This document shows positions 42,312 through 51,072 of a DNA stretch of 64,000 nt, in pieces. This DNA is from Agromyces salentinus (GTDB lineage: Bacteria; Actinomycetota; Actinomycetes; Actinomycetales; Microbacteriaceae): contig NZ_WBIR01000006.1 of the NCBI RefSeq assembly GCF_009749395.1, positions 124,001 through 188,000 on the forward strand, given 5' to 3'. Below the pieces are notes generated by a model. That model saw nothing but the letters and a program-made list of their open reading frames with translations, did not search any database and was not told the origin of the DNA. The translations under genes were made by a program, and so were the position numbers. Numbering within the stretch: position 1 is the stretch's first letter; the number at the start of each line of letters is the position of its first letter.

Positions 42312-44356
42312 CGGATGCGACGGATGCCGCAGCCGACGCCACCCCGACCATCTCGGGCCTGCTCGAGGAGCGCCGCCGGTTCCCGGCGCCGGCCGCGTTC
42401 GCGGCGCAGGCCAACGTCGACGCCGCCTGGATCCAGGATGCGCCCGCCGACCCGATCGAGTTCTGGTCGCGGCAGGCCGAGCGCCTCGACTGGGCGGAGC
42501 CATGGCACACCGCCCACACGTGGCATCCGGCCGTTCCCGATGCGACCACGGGCGAGCTGAGCGTGCCGCGCGCCGAGTGGTTCGCGGGCGGCCGCCTCAA
42601 TGCGAGCGTCAACGCCGTCGACCGCCACGTCGCGGCCGGACGCGGCGACAAGGTCGCCTTCCACTTCGAGGGCGAGCGCGGCGACCGCCGATCGCTCACC
42701 TACGCCGAGCTGCAGCACGAGGTCGCGAAGGCCGCGCACGCGCTCACCGAGCTCGGCATCGTCGCGGGCGACCGGGTCGTCGTCTACCTGCCCGTCCTGC
42801 TCGAGACGGTCATCGCGACCCTGGCGATCACGCGCATCGGCGCCGTGCACTCGCTCGTGTTCGGGGGATTCTCGGCCGAGGCCCTGCGCTTCCGCGTCGA
42901 GGACACCGGGGCGAAACTCGTCATCACGACCGACGGGCAGTTCCGCCGCGGCACGGCCGTGCCCGTGAAGGCCGCCGTGGACGAGGCCGTCGCGGGCGTG
43001 GCATCCGTCGAGCACGTGCTCGTGATCCGGCGCACCGGAGACGAGACGCCCGACCTGCCGTGGACCTCTGGGCGCGACGTGTGGTGGCACGACCTCGTCG
43101 ACCGGCAGCCCGACACGCACGACGCCGAGAGCTTCGACGCGGAGCATCCGCTCTTCATCATCTACACGAGCGGCACGACCGGGAAGCCCAAGGGACTCGT
43201 GCACACGACCGGCGGCTACCTCACCCACGTGGCGTACAGCTACTGGGCGGTCTTCGACGCCAAGCCCGACGACGTCTACTGGTGCACGGCCGACCTCGCG
43301 TGGGTCACGGCGCACAGCTACGTGCACTACGGGCCGCTGCTGTCCGGCGCGACGAGCGTGATCTACGAGGGCACGCCGAACACCCCGCATCCGGGCCGGC
43401 ACTTCGAGATCATCGAGCGCTACGGCGTCACGACCTACTACACGGCGCCCACCCTCATCCGCTCGCTCATGACGTGGTTCCCCGACGGCGTGCCCGGGCC
43501 GGCCGAGGGCGGCCACGACCTGTCCTCGATCCGCCTGCTCGGATCGGTCGGCGAGGCCATCAACCCCGAGGCGTGGATCTGGTTCCGCGAGCAGGTCGGC
43601 GCCGGCACGGCGCCCATCGTCGACACCTGGTGGCAGTCCGAGACCGGGGCGGCCGTCATGGCACCGCTGCCCGGCGTCTCGACGCTGAAGCCCGGCTCAT
43701 CGCTTCGGGCCCTGCCCGGGCTCGCGACCCGCGTCGTCGACGAGCAGGGTGCGGATGTCGCGCGGGGCCATGGCGGCTACCTCGTGATCGACGGCACGTG
43801 GCCGGGCATGGCCCGCACCGTGTGGGGCGACCCCGAGCGCTACCGCGACTCGTATTGGGCGCGCTTCGCCGACCGCGGCTACTTCTTCTCGGGCGACGGC
43901 GCGAAGGTCGACGCCGACGGCGACATCTGGCTGCTCGGCCGGGTCGACGACGTCATCAACGTCTCCGGCCACCGCCTCTCGACGATCGAGATCGAGTCGG
44001 CGCTCGTCGCCCACCCGTCGGTCGGCGAGGCCGGCGTCGTCGGCGTCTCGGATGCCACGACCGGCGAGGCGATCGCGGCATTCGTCGTGGCATCCGACGC
44101 CCTGACCGGCGCAGCCGGATCCTCGCCGCTCGCGGCCGACCGGGCCGCGGCGCTGCGCGCGCACGTCGCGACGGCCATCGGCCCCATCGCGAAGCCGCGC
44201 GAGGTGGTGTTCGTCGCCGACCTGCCGAAGACCCGCTCGGGCAAGATCATGCGTCGCCTGCTCGTCGACCTCGCCGAGGGGCGCCCGCTCGGCGACACGA
44301 CCTCGCTGCAGGACGACCGGGTGCCCGGCGCGATCGCCGCGGTGCTGGCCGGCTGA
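42308..44356 (+). CDS. acs: Acetyl-CoA synthetase (AMP-forming)
   Basis: A 682-residue ANL-superfamily acyl-CoA ligase. The P-loop is YTSGTTGKPKGLVHTTGGY, the acetate-pocket Trp is in DTWWQSETG, the hinge/adenylate Asp in YFFSGDGAKVDADGDIW, and the C-terminal acetylatable Lys in KTRSGKIMRR. The whole matches Acs closely, including IEFWSRQAERLDW near the start. The GTG at 42308 overlaps the permease stop, so it is co-translated with a transporter. This suggests it activates the imported acid or its two-carbon product. Sulfoacetate-CoA ligase or propionyl-CoA synthetase activity is a less likely alternative. Confidence 0.92.
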   Translation: MTDATDAAADATPTISGLLEERRRFPAPAAFAAQANVDAAWIQDAPADPIEFWSRQAERLDWAEPWHTAHTWHPAVPDATTGELSVPRAEWFAGGRLNASVNAVDRHVAAGRGDKVAFHFEGERGDRRSLTYAELQHEVAKAAHALTELGIVAGDRVVVYLPVLLETVIATLAITRIGAVHSLVFGGFSAEALRFRVEDTGAKLVITTDGQFRRGTAVPVKAAVDEAVAGVASVEHVLVIRRTGDETPDLPWTSGRDVWWHDLVDRQPDTHDAESFDAEHPLFIIYTSGTTGKPKGLVHTTGGYLTHVAYSYWAVFDAKPDDVYWCTADLAWVTAHSYVHYGPLLSGATSVIYEGTPNTPHPGRHFEIIERYGVTTYYTAPTLIRSLMTWFPDGVPGPAEGGHDLSSIRLLGSVGEAINPEAWIWFREQVGAGTAPIVDTWWQSETGAAVMAPLPGVSTLKPGSSLRALPGLATRVVDEQGADVARGHGGYLVIDGTWPGMARTVWGDPERYRDSYWARFADRGYFFSGDGAKVDADGDIWLLGRVDDVINVSGHRLSTIEIESALVAHPSVGEAGVVGVSDATTGEAIAAFVVASDALTGAAGSSPLAADRAAALRAHVATAIGPIAKPREVVFVADLPKTRSGKIMRRLLVDLAEGRPLGDTTSLQDDRVPGAIAAVLAG

Positions 44357-44452
44357 TCACCCGGCGCCCCCGGCTTCGGGCTGGGCGGCCGGCCGGCACG
44401 AGGCGCGCGTGACCTCGCGGGTCACGCCGTGACGCGCGGGAGGCGCTGCCCA

Positions 44453-44481
44453 TTGACGAGGAACGCTCGACCTGCCACGCT
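44453..44481 (+). promoter_or_regulatory. Putative promoter of the DUF4190 gene
   Basis: TTGACG (44453-44458), a 17-base spacer and CACGCT (44476-44481), 44 bases before the ATG. Confidence 0.4.
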
Positions 44482-44525
44482 GCATCCGGCGGTCGTCCGC
44501 CGCCACCACACAGAAGGAAACCCGA

Positions 44526-44822
44526 ATGACCAACCTGCCTCCCGCCCCCGTTCCCGCCGCCGCTCCGGCCGCGCCGTCCGAGAAGTGGAACGTGCTGTCG
44601 ATCGTCGGCTTCGTGCTCTCGCTCCTCGGCTTCAACGTCGTCGCGATCGTCCTGGGCTTCATCGGCCTCAACCAGGTCAAGAAGACCGGCGAGCGCGGCC
44701 GCGGACTGGCCCTCGCCGCCGTCATCATCGGCTTCGTGTCGATCGCGATCATCATCATCGCGATCATCGTGTCGGTCTCGCTCGTCGCCGCAGCCGGCTC
44801 GCTCAGCACCACCTCGTACTGA
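44526..44822 (+). CDS. Small DUF4190-domain membrane protein
   Basis: A 98-residue protein. A Pro/Ala-rich start leads into WNVLSIVGFVLSLLGFNVVA, a loop GLNQVKKTGERGRGLAL and a second helix AAVIIGFVSIAIIIIAIIV. The two helices with the NQVKKTGERGRGLA loop are the DUF4190 signature. Function unknown. AAGGAA precedes the ATG, and a strong hairpin follows the gene. Confidence 0.9.
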   Translation: MTNLPPAPVPAAAPAAPSEKWNVLSIVGFVLSLLGFNVVAIVLGFIGLNQVKKTGERGRGLALAAVIIGFVSIAIIIIAIIVSVSLVAAAGSLSTTSY

Positions 44823-44836
44823 CCTGCTGACCCCGC

Positions 44837-44872
44837 GAATCCCCCGCTCCGGACCATCCGGGCGGGGGATTC
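44837..44872 (+). terminator. Strong terminator hairpin after the DUF4190 gene
   Basis: Perfect 11-bp arms, GAATCCCCCGC (44837-44847) and GCGGGGGATTC (44862-44872), extended inside by CCGGA/TCCGG around a CCA loop, then GTCGTGTT. Between convergent genes, it may serve both. Confidence 0.85.
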
Positions 44873-44917
44873 GTCGTGTTCGGCCTGCTGCGCATCCCGC
44901 GCCAGGGCCGAAGGGCG

Positions 44918-46411
44918 TCAGTGGGCTGCGGCGGGCGCACCCGCGGACCGTCCGGCGGGCAGCAGCAGCGCGACGAGCGCGGTGGCCAGGACCACGGCCC
45001 CGCCCACCACGACGGCGGGCTGGGCGCCGACCGCGTAGAGGTCGGGAAGGAGCTCGCCTCCGGCGCCGGTGAACACGGCGGTCGAGACGGCGATGCCGAG
45101 TGCGACGCCGACCTCGCGGACCATGGAGTTGGTGCCACTTGCCTTGGCGTGGTCGTCGGGGGCCATGGTGGCCAGCACGGCGGTCGCCGATGGCGCGAAC
45201 ACGAGTCCCATGCCGACGCCGGCGACGAGGAACGGCACGACGTACGACTCGTACGCCACGCCGGGCTCGAGCAACGTCGTGAGCCAGATCAGGGCGCCGC
45301 CGAGCAGCGTGAGTCCGGCGACGATGAGCGTGCGGGTGCCGATCCGCGAGGCGAAGATGCCGGCGAGCGGGGCGACGACCATCGGGGCGAGGGTCCACGG
45401 CGAGGTCTGCAGTGCGGCCTCGAACGGGCTGGCCCCCTGCACGACCTGCAGGAACTGGATGAGGATGAAGATCGACCCGAACGCGCCGAAGCTGAACCCG
45501 AAGCCCACGACGTTCGCGATCGAGAAGCTGCGATCGCGGAAGAGCCGCAGCGGGAGCAGCGGCGCCGTGGCGCGGCGCTCCCAGGCGAGGAAGGCGAGCA
45601 ACAGGATGCCGCCGCCCACGAGGCCCGCGAGCACCTCCGCGCTGGACCATCCCGCCTCGTTGCCACGGACGATGCCGTAGACCAGCGCCAGCAGGCCGAG
45701 GCCCGAGAGCACGAGCCCGATGAGGTCGGCCCGCAGCCTGGCTCCGAATCCGTTGGGCAGTGCGGCGAGCGCGAGGACGACCGAGACGATGCCGACCGGC
45801 ACGTTGATCCAGAAGATCGCCTGCCAGGACAGTCCCTCGATCACGGCGCCGCCGACGAGCGGTCCGACGGCCACGCCGAGCCCGGCGACGCCGCCCCAGA
45901 TTCCGATGGCGAGCGGGCGACGTGCGAGCGAGACGGAGCCTGCCAGGAGGGTGAGGGAGAGCGGCATGATCGCTGCGGCACCGAAGCCCTGCAGGGCTCG
46001 AGCCGCGATGAGCTGGCCGGGGTCGGTCGCGAGCGCCGCGAACGCGGAACTGAGGGTGAAGACGACGATGCCGAGCACGAAGACCGTGCGCCGTCCGTAG
46101 CGGTCGCCGAGGGCGACGGCCATCAGGATCGTGCTCGCGAAGGCGAGCGTGTAGGCGTTCATGAACCACTGCAGCTCCTCGACGGATGCCCCGAACTCGG
46201 TGTGCAGCACCGGCAGCGCGTTCGTCATGACGAGGTTGTCGAGCGTGGCCATGAACATCGGCAGCGCGGAGGCGAGGAGCACGAGCCAGAGGGCCCGAGG
46301 CGCCCGGCGCCCGGTGGGAGCGCCGACGACGGATGCCTCGATCGGCCGGGACGCCTCGGCCCGGATCGATCCGGGCCCGGCGTCCGACGGTTCGTGGAGG
46401 GTGGTGGACAT
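44918..46411 (-). CDS. MFS drug exporter, DHA2 (14-helix) family
   Basis: A 497-residue EmrB/QacA-type proton-drug antiporter. Motif A is ALGDRYGRRTVF, motif C-like sequence is GVAVGPLVGGAVIEGLSW, and the start region ALPMFMATLDNLVMTNALP carries the membrane-1 Asp of DHA2 exporters. About 14 helices are visible. It is transcribed divergently from a TetR-family regulator, and two TetR-type operators occupy the 77-bp gap, so it is almost certainly repressed by that regulator. The ATG at 46411 is chosen; the upstream frame runs through the operators. Confidence 0.92.
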   Translation of the reverse strand: MSTTLHEPSDAGPGSIRAEASRPIEASVVGAPTGRRAPRALWLVLLASALPMFMATLDNLVMTNALPVLHTEFGASVEELQWFMNAYTLAFASTILMAVALGDRYGRRTVFVLGIVVFTLSSAFAALATDPGQLIAARALQGFGAAAIMPLSLTLLAGSVSLARRPLAIGIWGGVAGLGVAVGPLVGGAVIEGLSWQAIFWINVPVGIVSVVLALAALPNGFGARLRADLIGLVLSGLGLLALVYGIVRGNEAGWSSAEVLAGLVGGGILLLAFLAWERRATAPLLPLRLFRDRSFSIANVVGFGFSFGAFGSIFILIQFLQVVQGASPFEAALQTSPWTLAPMVVAPLAGIFASRIGTRTLIVAGLTLLGGALIWLTTLLEPGVAYESYVVPFLVAGVGMGLVFAPSATAVLATMAPDDHAKASGTNSMVREVGVALGIAVSTAVFTGAGGELLPDLYAVGAQPAVVVGGAVVLATALVALLLPAGRSAGAPAAAH

Positions 46412-46427
46412 GGTCGCTCCCGAGGTT

Positions 46428-46443
46428 GTTATCGAATGATTAC
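46428..46443. promoter_or_regulatory. TetR-type operator 1
   Basis: GTTATCGAATGATTAC, a pseudo-palindrome GTNATC-N4-GATNAC. It shares 13 of 16 bases with operator 2 and lies nearer the exporter gene. Confidence 0.75.
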
Positions 46444-46463
46444 TAGGTCTGGGATGCACTGTA

Positions 46464-46479
46464 GTAATCGACTGATAAC
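46464..46479. promoter_or_regulatory. TetR-type operator 2
   Basis: GTAATCGACTGATAAC, the same palindrome class as operator 1, with centres 36 bp apart. Its right end is ten bases before the regulator's ATG, so binding should also autoregulate. Confidence 0.75.
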
Positions 46480-46488
46480 CTGTCAACC

Positions 46489-47106
46489 ATGAGCACCGAC
46501 GTCTCCGCTCCGGCATCCGCACCTCGCATGAGCGCCGTCGACCGGCGCGAGCAGATCCTCGTCGCGGCCACCGCCGTGTTCGGCGCGAAGACGTACGTCG
46601 GCACGACCACCGACGAGGTCGCCCGTGCCGCCGGCGTGAGCCAGCCCTACGTGGTGCGCCTGTTCGGCACCAAGGAGAAGCTCTACATCGAGGTCATCCA
46701 GCGCGCCTACGCCCACGTGCTCGAGGCCTTCCGAACGGCGCTTCCCGGCCCGGTCGAGAACCGCGGCGAGCGCCTCGGCGCCGCCTACACGGGCCTGCTC
46801 GTCGAGCGCGGCATGCTCCCCCTGATCGCGGGCTCGACCTCGATGGGCGGCGAGGCCGAGATCGGCCGGGTGGCCCGCGACGGCTTCAGCAGCCTGTGGC
46901 GCTTCGCCCGCGACGAGGCCGGGTTCACCGCCGATGAGGCCCGCACCTTCTTCGCGATCGGCATGCTCATCAACACCGTCGTCGGCCTGCGGCTCACGGG
47001 CGACTACGGCAGCGAGGTCACCGCGACCGAGGTGCTCGACGAGTGCTTCCCCGACGCCGTCGAGAAGGTGCGCGCCCTCCTTCCGCGCGCCGACGAGCCC
47101 TGGTGA
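46489..47106 (+). CDS. TetR-family transcriptional regulator
   Basis: A 205-residue repressor. The N-terminal helix-turn-helix is TTDEVARAAGVSQPYVVRLF (about residues 38-57), followed by GTKEKLYIEVIQRAY. The C-terminal ligand-binding domain is all-helical and unrelated by eye to well-known TetR subfamilies. It diverges from the MFS exporter, with paired operators between. Small hydrophobic drugs exported by the partner are likely inducers. Confidence 0.92.
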   Translation: MSTDVSAPASAPRMSAVDRREQILVAATAVFGAKTYVGTTTDEVARAAGVSQPYVVRLFGTKEKLYIEVIQRAYAHVLEAFRTALPGPVENRGERLGAAYTGLLVERGMLPLIAGSTSMGGEAEIGRVARDGFSSLWRFARDEAGFTADEARTFFAIGMLINTVVGLRLTGDYGSEVTATEVLDECFPDAVEKVRALLPRADEPW

Positions 47107-47197
47107 CGGGCACGTCGCCGGCCTGACGCGGTCATCGCATCCGTGCTCTCGCGTCCGGGTCCTCGCATCCGGGCCCGCTCGATGCGAGCATGAAGGC

Positions 47198-47662
47198 ATG
47201 CCCATCGAATACGTGCGCATGTCCGATGAGGACATCGAACTCTGGCTCCCCGAGTCCATGGCCTACTACGAGGCCGCGCGCATGCGGGCCGGCGATTCCG
47301 AGGCCGAGGCGCAGGACGGCAAGCGGGCCTCGCTCGCACGCTTCTTCCCCGACGGTCGCCACCTCGTCGAGGGCCAGCACCTGTTCGCGATCCTCGCCGA
47401 CGGCGAGGACGTCGGGTGGCTGTGGCTCGGCCCCTGGAAGGAGGGCGGCGACCAGTGGTGGGTGTGGGACATCCACATCCGGGCACCGCATCGCAGGCAC
47501 GGGTACGCCCGCGCGGCGATGGAGTACGCGGCCGCCTTCGCGAAGGAGCACGGCGCCCCGATGCTCGGCCTGAACGTCTTCGCGTACAACGTGCCCGCGA
47601 TCGAGCTCTACGAGAGCCTCGGCTTCGAGGCGGCCTCGCTGCACATGGTCAAGTCGCTCTAG
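47198..47662 (+). CDS. GNAT-family N-acetyltransferase
   Basis: A 154-residue acetyltransferase. The acetyl-CoA loop is RAPHRRHGYARAAMEY (RxxGxA), preceded by strand WWVWDIHI and followed by LGLNVFAYNVPAIELYESLG, typical of RimI/ribosomal or small-molecule GNATs. The ATG at 47198 follows an AAGG-type site (TGAAGGC) closely. The acceptor is unknown. It stands between the TetR gene and the DUF6421 gene without clear operon linkage. Confidence 0.87.
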   Translation: MPIEYVRMSDEDIELWLPESMAYYEAARMRAGDSEAEAQDGKRASLARFFPDGRHLVEGQHLFAILADGEDVGWLWLGPWKEGGDQWWVWDIHIRAPHRRHGYARAAMEYAAAFAKEHGAPMLGLNVFAYNVPAIELYESLGFEAASLHMVKSL

Positions 47663-47874
47663 CCCGCACGGAGGGCGTTCGCGGGGCGCTGGAAGGGGCG
47701 CGCACGCTTCTCACGCGCGGTGGCAGATCGTGTCGCGTTCCGCCGCCTCGACGCAGGATTCACGCGTCGGTTCTCAATCAATCGCAGGCGGATGCCTCGT
47801 AGCCTTGACGTGCGCGACGATTCCCGTCGCGCCTCAGTGCCGATCGGCACGCGTCCAGGGGAACGGAGGTTCAC

Positions 47875-49329
47875 ATGTCGAGCACCACTGCCGACGCCAT
47901 CATCGGCGAACCCGAGGTCCTCGAAGACGTGGTCACCACCGCCGACCTCGCGCTCGCCGACGGCGTCGAGACGGATGCCGCGTGGCTCGCGCTCAAGGCC
48001 TCGGCGACCGAGCTGCAGGGGCTCCAGGCGAAGGACGGGTCCGTGCCCGAGGCATCCGACCACGGCCGGGCCGGTGAACTCGTCGACGCGATCGTCGCGT
48101 CGATCGACGCGCTCGCGCCGCGGTTCCCGCACGAGGGCGACTACCTCGCGGCATCCGTCGTCGACTTCCGCCGCTGGCAGGCCGAGGGGTTCGGCATCCC
48201 CGACTTCCTCGACTCGCTCGTGGCGTTCCAGCCGCAGCGGCATCGCATCGACGGCATCCGGCACCTCGTGGTCTTCCCGATGGTCACGCAGAACGGCTCC
48301 CCCGACCGGCACGTCGAGGCGCTCGTCGTCGAGACCATCTGGCCCGAGTTCATCGCCGCCCTCGAGGCCGGCGACTACTCGAACAAGCTGTTCGTGTCAC
48401 TGCGTCTCGTCGACTTCACGCCCGGCTACGACACGAACTCGGCGGTGCTGTTCCCCGAGACGGTCGCGATGCGCGAGATCCCGCCGTTCACGTGGGGCGC
48501 GATCTTCCAGGACCGCGAGGCGGCCCGCTACCGCAGGGTCGTGCGCGCGGCATCCGAGATCACGAAGCTCGAGCTGCCCGCCGATGCGGCCGCACTGCTC
48601 GAGGACCAGGAGCTCGCCGAGCGCACGTTCGTGATGTGGGACATCATCCACGACCGCACGCACATGCGCGGCGACCTGCCGTTCGACCCTTTCATGATCA
48701 AGCAGCGCATGCCGTTCTTCCTCTACTCGCTCGAGGAGCTGCGGTGCGACCTGACCGCATTCCGCGAGTCGGTGAAGATCGAGCGACGCCTTCGCGCGCG
48801 CGTCGACGCCGGCGAGGCGCTGACCGCGGTCGAGGCGCAGCTCCTCGAGCACGGCAAGCTCGTGCAGTACGCGGTGATCTTCGATCGCATCTTCCGATTC
48901 GCGATCACGGGGTCGCGCGTGCGCAACTACGACGGGCTCGGCGGCCAGCTGCTGTTCGCGTGGCTGCACCGCAAGCACGTGCTCGAGTGGACGGATGTCT
49001 CGCTGAGCTTCGACTGGGACGCCGTGCCCGACGCCGTGGTGGAGCTCGGCGACGCGATCGACGAGCTGTACTGGAAGTCGATCGATCGTCCGAAGACCGT
49101 GCACTGGCTCGCCGCCTACGAACTCGTGACGAGTGTCGTGACGCCGAACCCGGCGTCGGTGTGGGCCGAGGGCCTGCCGCGCGAGGTGCTCGCCGGCCCG
49201 CCCAAGGGGTACACCGACCTCGTGATGGACGACGAGTTCCCGCTCTCGATGTTCTACGAGGCGCTCGACAAGAAGATGAAGCCCGTGATCGAGTCGACGG
49301 TCGGCATCACGGCGGCCGACGCCGCCTGA
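47875..49329 (+). CDS. DUF6421 family protein
   Basis: A 484-residue soluble protein of an actinobacterial uncharacterised family. Notable are the central HDRTHMRGDLPFDPFMIKQR (an HxxxH pair that could bind a metal), FPMVTQNGSPDRHVEALVVE, and a C-terminal MDDEFPLSMFYEALDKKMKP. GGAACGGAGG precedes the ATG. It is followed at 166 bases by an SDR gene in the same direction, with a palindromic repeat between. I do not know its reaction. The His pair and conserved acidic residues suggest an enzyme. Confidence 0.82.
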   Translation: MSSTTADAIIGEPEVLEDVVTTADLALADGVETDAAWLALKASATELQGLQAKDGSVPEASDHGRAGELVDAIVASIDALAPRFPHEGDYLAASVVDFRRWQAEGFGIPDFLDSLVAFQPQRHRIDGIRHLVVFPMVTQNGSPDRHVEALVVETIWPEFIAALEAGDYSNKLFVSLRLVDFTPGYDTNSAVLFPETVAMREIPPFTWGAIFQDREAARYRRVVRAASEITKLELPADAAALLEDQELAERTFVMWDIIHDRTHMRGDLPFDPFMIKQRMPFFLYSLEELRCDLTAFRESVKIERRLRARVDAGEALTAVEAQLLEHGKLVQYAVIFDRIFRFAITGSRVRNYDGLGGQLLFAWLHRKHVLEWTDVSLSFDWDAVPDAVVELGDAIDELYWKSIDRPKTVHWLAAYELVTSVVTPNPASVWAEGLPREVLAGPPKGYTDLVMDDEFPLSMFYEALDKKMKPVIESTVGITAADAA

Positions 49330-49344
49330 CCGACACCGCAGGAT

Positions 49345-49409
49345 CAGGACGACGTACGCTGCTCAGGACTGGATCGCGGATTCCAGCCTGAGCAGCGTGC
49401 GTTCGCCTG
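49345..49409. repeat. Palindromic intergenic repeat, copy 2 (GCTCAGG family)
   Basis: Arms 49345-49367 and 49387-49409, 23 bp each, share TACGCTGCTCAGG / CCTGAGCAGCGTGCG cores. The reverse complement of the right arm is identical to the left arm at 4028-4050, 45 kb away. It lies 15 bases after a stop codon, in a terminator-like position. Confidence 0.85.
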
Positions 49410-49494
49410 AGGAACGGCGAACACGGCGAACGCCGCGGGCAGAGGGACGACCCAGGAGTCCCTCGTCCGCCGACGGAACACCCGAGGAGCCGAC

Positions 49495-50253
49495 ATGACC
49501 GACCAGCCCACCGGCGCGAACGGCGCCACCGAGGGCGTCGCCGACGCCGCCCGCGACACCGACGCCGCCCGCGACAGCCGCGACTCCCTCGGCACCGGCA
49601 TCGCCGGGCGCACCGTCGTCATCGCGGGCGCGACGAGCGCCTCGGGGCGGGCCGTGGCCACGGCACTGCTCGAGGCCGGCGCCCGGGTCGTCGCCGTCGG
49701 CAGCGACCAGGGTCGCCTCGACGCACTCGAGGCCGACCTGCCCGGCATCGCCTGCGAACTCGCCGACCTCACCGACGGCGACGAGGTGCTCGAGCTCGCG
49801 ATGCGCGTGCACGCCCGCGACGGCGACGTCGACGGCGTGATCCACCTCGTCGGCGGCTGGCGCGGCGGCGGCGGCATCGCCGGACAGACCGAGGAGGACT
49901 ACCGGGTGCTCGAGCGCTCCTTCACCGCGCTCCGTTACGTCAGCCGGGTCTTCTGGGACGACCTGCTCTCCTCCCCCTCCGGTCGCATCGCGATCGTGTC
50001 GTCGACGACCGTCGAACGCCCGACGACCGGCGGCGCCAACTACACCGCGGTCAAGGCCGCATCCGAGTCGTGGATGCGCTCGCTCGCCCAAGGCTTCGCG
50101 AAGGCCGAGGCCCCGGCCGCGGCGGTCACCTTCCGCGTGCAGTCCCTCGCGGGTCTCGAGGAGGCGCTCGCGGAATCCGTCGTCGGGCTCTGGCGAGCGG
50201 ATGCCGCGAGCACGGCCGAGCTCAACGGAACGGTCGTCACCCTCTCGGAGTGA
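49495..50253 (+). CDS. SDR-family oxidoreductase
   Basis: A 252-residue short-chain dehydrogenase. The cofactor loop is VIAGATSASGRAVATALLEAG, a less standard GxxxAxG form, and the active site shows Ser-Ser (IVSSTTVERPTTGG) and YTAVKAASE (Tyr-x3-Lys). An Ala/Asp-rich N-terminal extension of about 30 residues precedes the fold. Probably soluble and NADP-preferring, since no acidic residue ends beta-2 (VAVGSDQGRLDA is ambiguous). It may be co-transcribed with the DUF6421 gene. Confidence 0.85.
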   Translation: MTDQPTGANGATEGVADAARDTDAARDSRDSLGTGIAGRTVVIAGATSASGRAVATALLEAGARVVAVGSDQGRLDALEADLPGIACELADLTDGDEVLELAMRVHARDGDVDGVIHLVGGWRGGGGIAGQTEEDYRVLERSFTALRYVSRVFWDDLLSSPSGRIAIVSSTTVERPTTGGANYTAVKAASESWMRSLAQGFAKAEAPAAAVTFRVQSLAGLEEALAESVVGLWRADAASTAELNGTVVTLSE

Positions 50254-50277
50254 CGAGCGAGCCGACCGTACGCGCCC

Positions 50278-50970
50278 TCAGCCCGGGACGACCGGCGAGG
50301 TCGTCATCGTCGAGGTCCGCCCGTCGCAGACCGTGATCGCGTACGGCGCGTCGATGCCGCCCCCGGCACCGTCGGACGTGATGCGCGCCCGCAGGCCTGC
50401 GGCGTCGATGGGAGCGCAGTCGTAGGCTCCCGCCTGGGTGGCGCGGACGTGCGAGGTGGCGATGCCGCCGCTCGCCGCGAGCACGACCAGGGATGAGCTG
50501 CTCGTGTCCGCGTACGCGGGCCACCCGACCTCGGCACCGTCGGCGTCGATGGCGATGAGTCCGGGCCAGCCGTCGATGGTGCAGTCTCGGTCGGAGACGT
50601 TGGTGAAGACGAGCTGGAACCCGAACGACCCGGCGCCCGACTCGTCGGGGAGGGACTCCACCGCGAGTCGCAGCTGGTCGTCGAGGCATCTCGTCGCCAC
50701 CGCGACGTCGTCGCCGAACTGCTCCTCGTCGCGCGCCGCGACCTTCGCCCCGGCATCGCCCTCGGCGTCCCCGCCGGCCGGGTCCGTCGTGGCGGTTGCG
50801 GTGGGGGTTGCGGTGGCGGTCGGCGGTGGGGTCGGGGTCGGCGAGGGCGCGATCGTCGCCCCGACGCCGGAGCTCACCGAACCGGAGCTCACCGCGCCGG
50901 CACATCCCGTCAACGCCACGGTGCCGGCCAGCAGCAGGCCGATCGTGGCGGCCGTCGTCTTCGCCGTCAT
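50278..50970 (-). CDS. DUF4232-domain lipoprotein
   Basis: A 230-residue exported protein. Lipobox LTGCAG, a long Pro/Thr/Ala linker, then a beta-sandwich domain with LVFTNVSDRDCTIDGWPGLIAI and YDCAPIDAAGLRARI, the DUF4232 pattern with a likely disulfide. GAGGAGG six bases before the ATG supports the start. Surface protein of unknown role, widespread in actinobacteria. Confidence 0.87.
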   Translation of the reverse strand: MTAKTTAATIGLLLAGTVALTGCAGAVSSGSVSSGVGATIAPSPTPTPPPTATATPTATATTDPAGGDAEGDAGAKVAARDEEQFGDDVAVATRCLDDQLRLAVESLPDESGAGSFGFQLVFTNVSDRDCTIDGWPGLIAIDADGAEVGWPAYADTSSSSLVVLAASGGIATSHVRATQAGAYDCAPIDAAGLRARITSDGAGGGIDAPYAITVCDGRTSTMTTSPVVPG

Positions 50971-51072
50971 CGAGACCTCCTCGTCGTGTGCCGCCCGTTC
51001 GGCGGGCGCCGCCCGACCCCCTAGGCTATCGTCGCCGAGGGCCGCGGGAACAGGGGTATCCCTGATCTGGAG

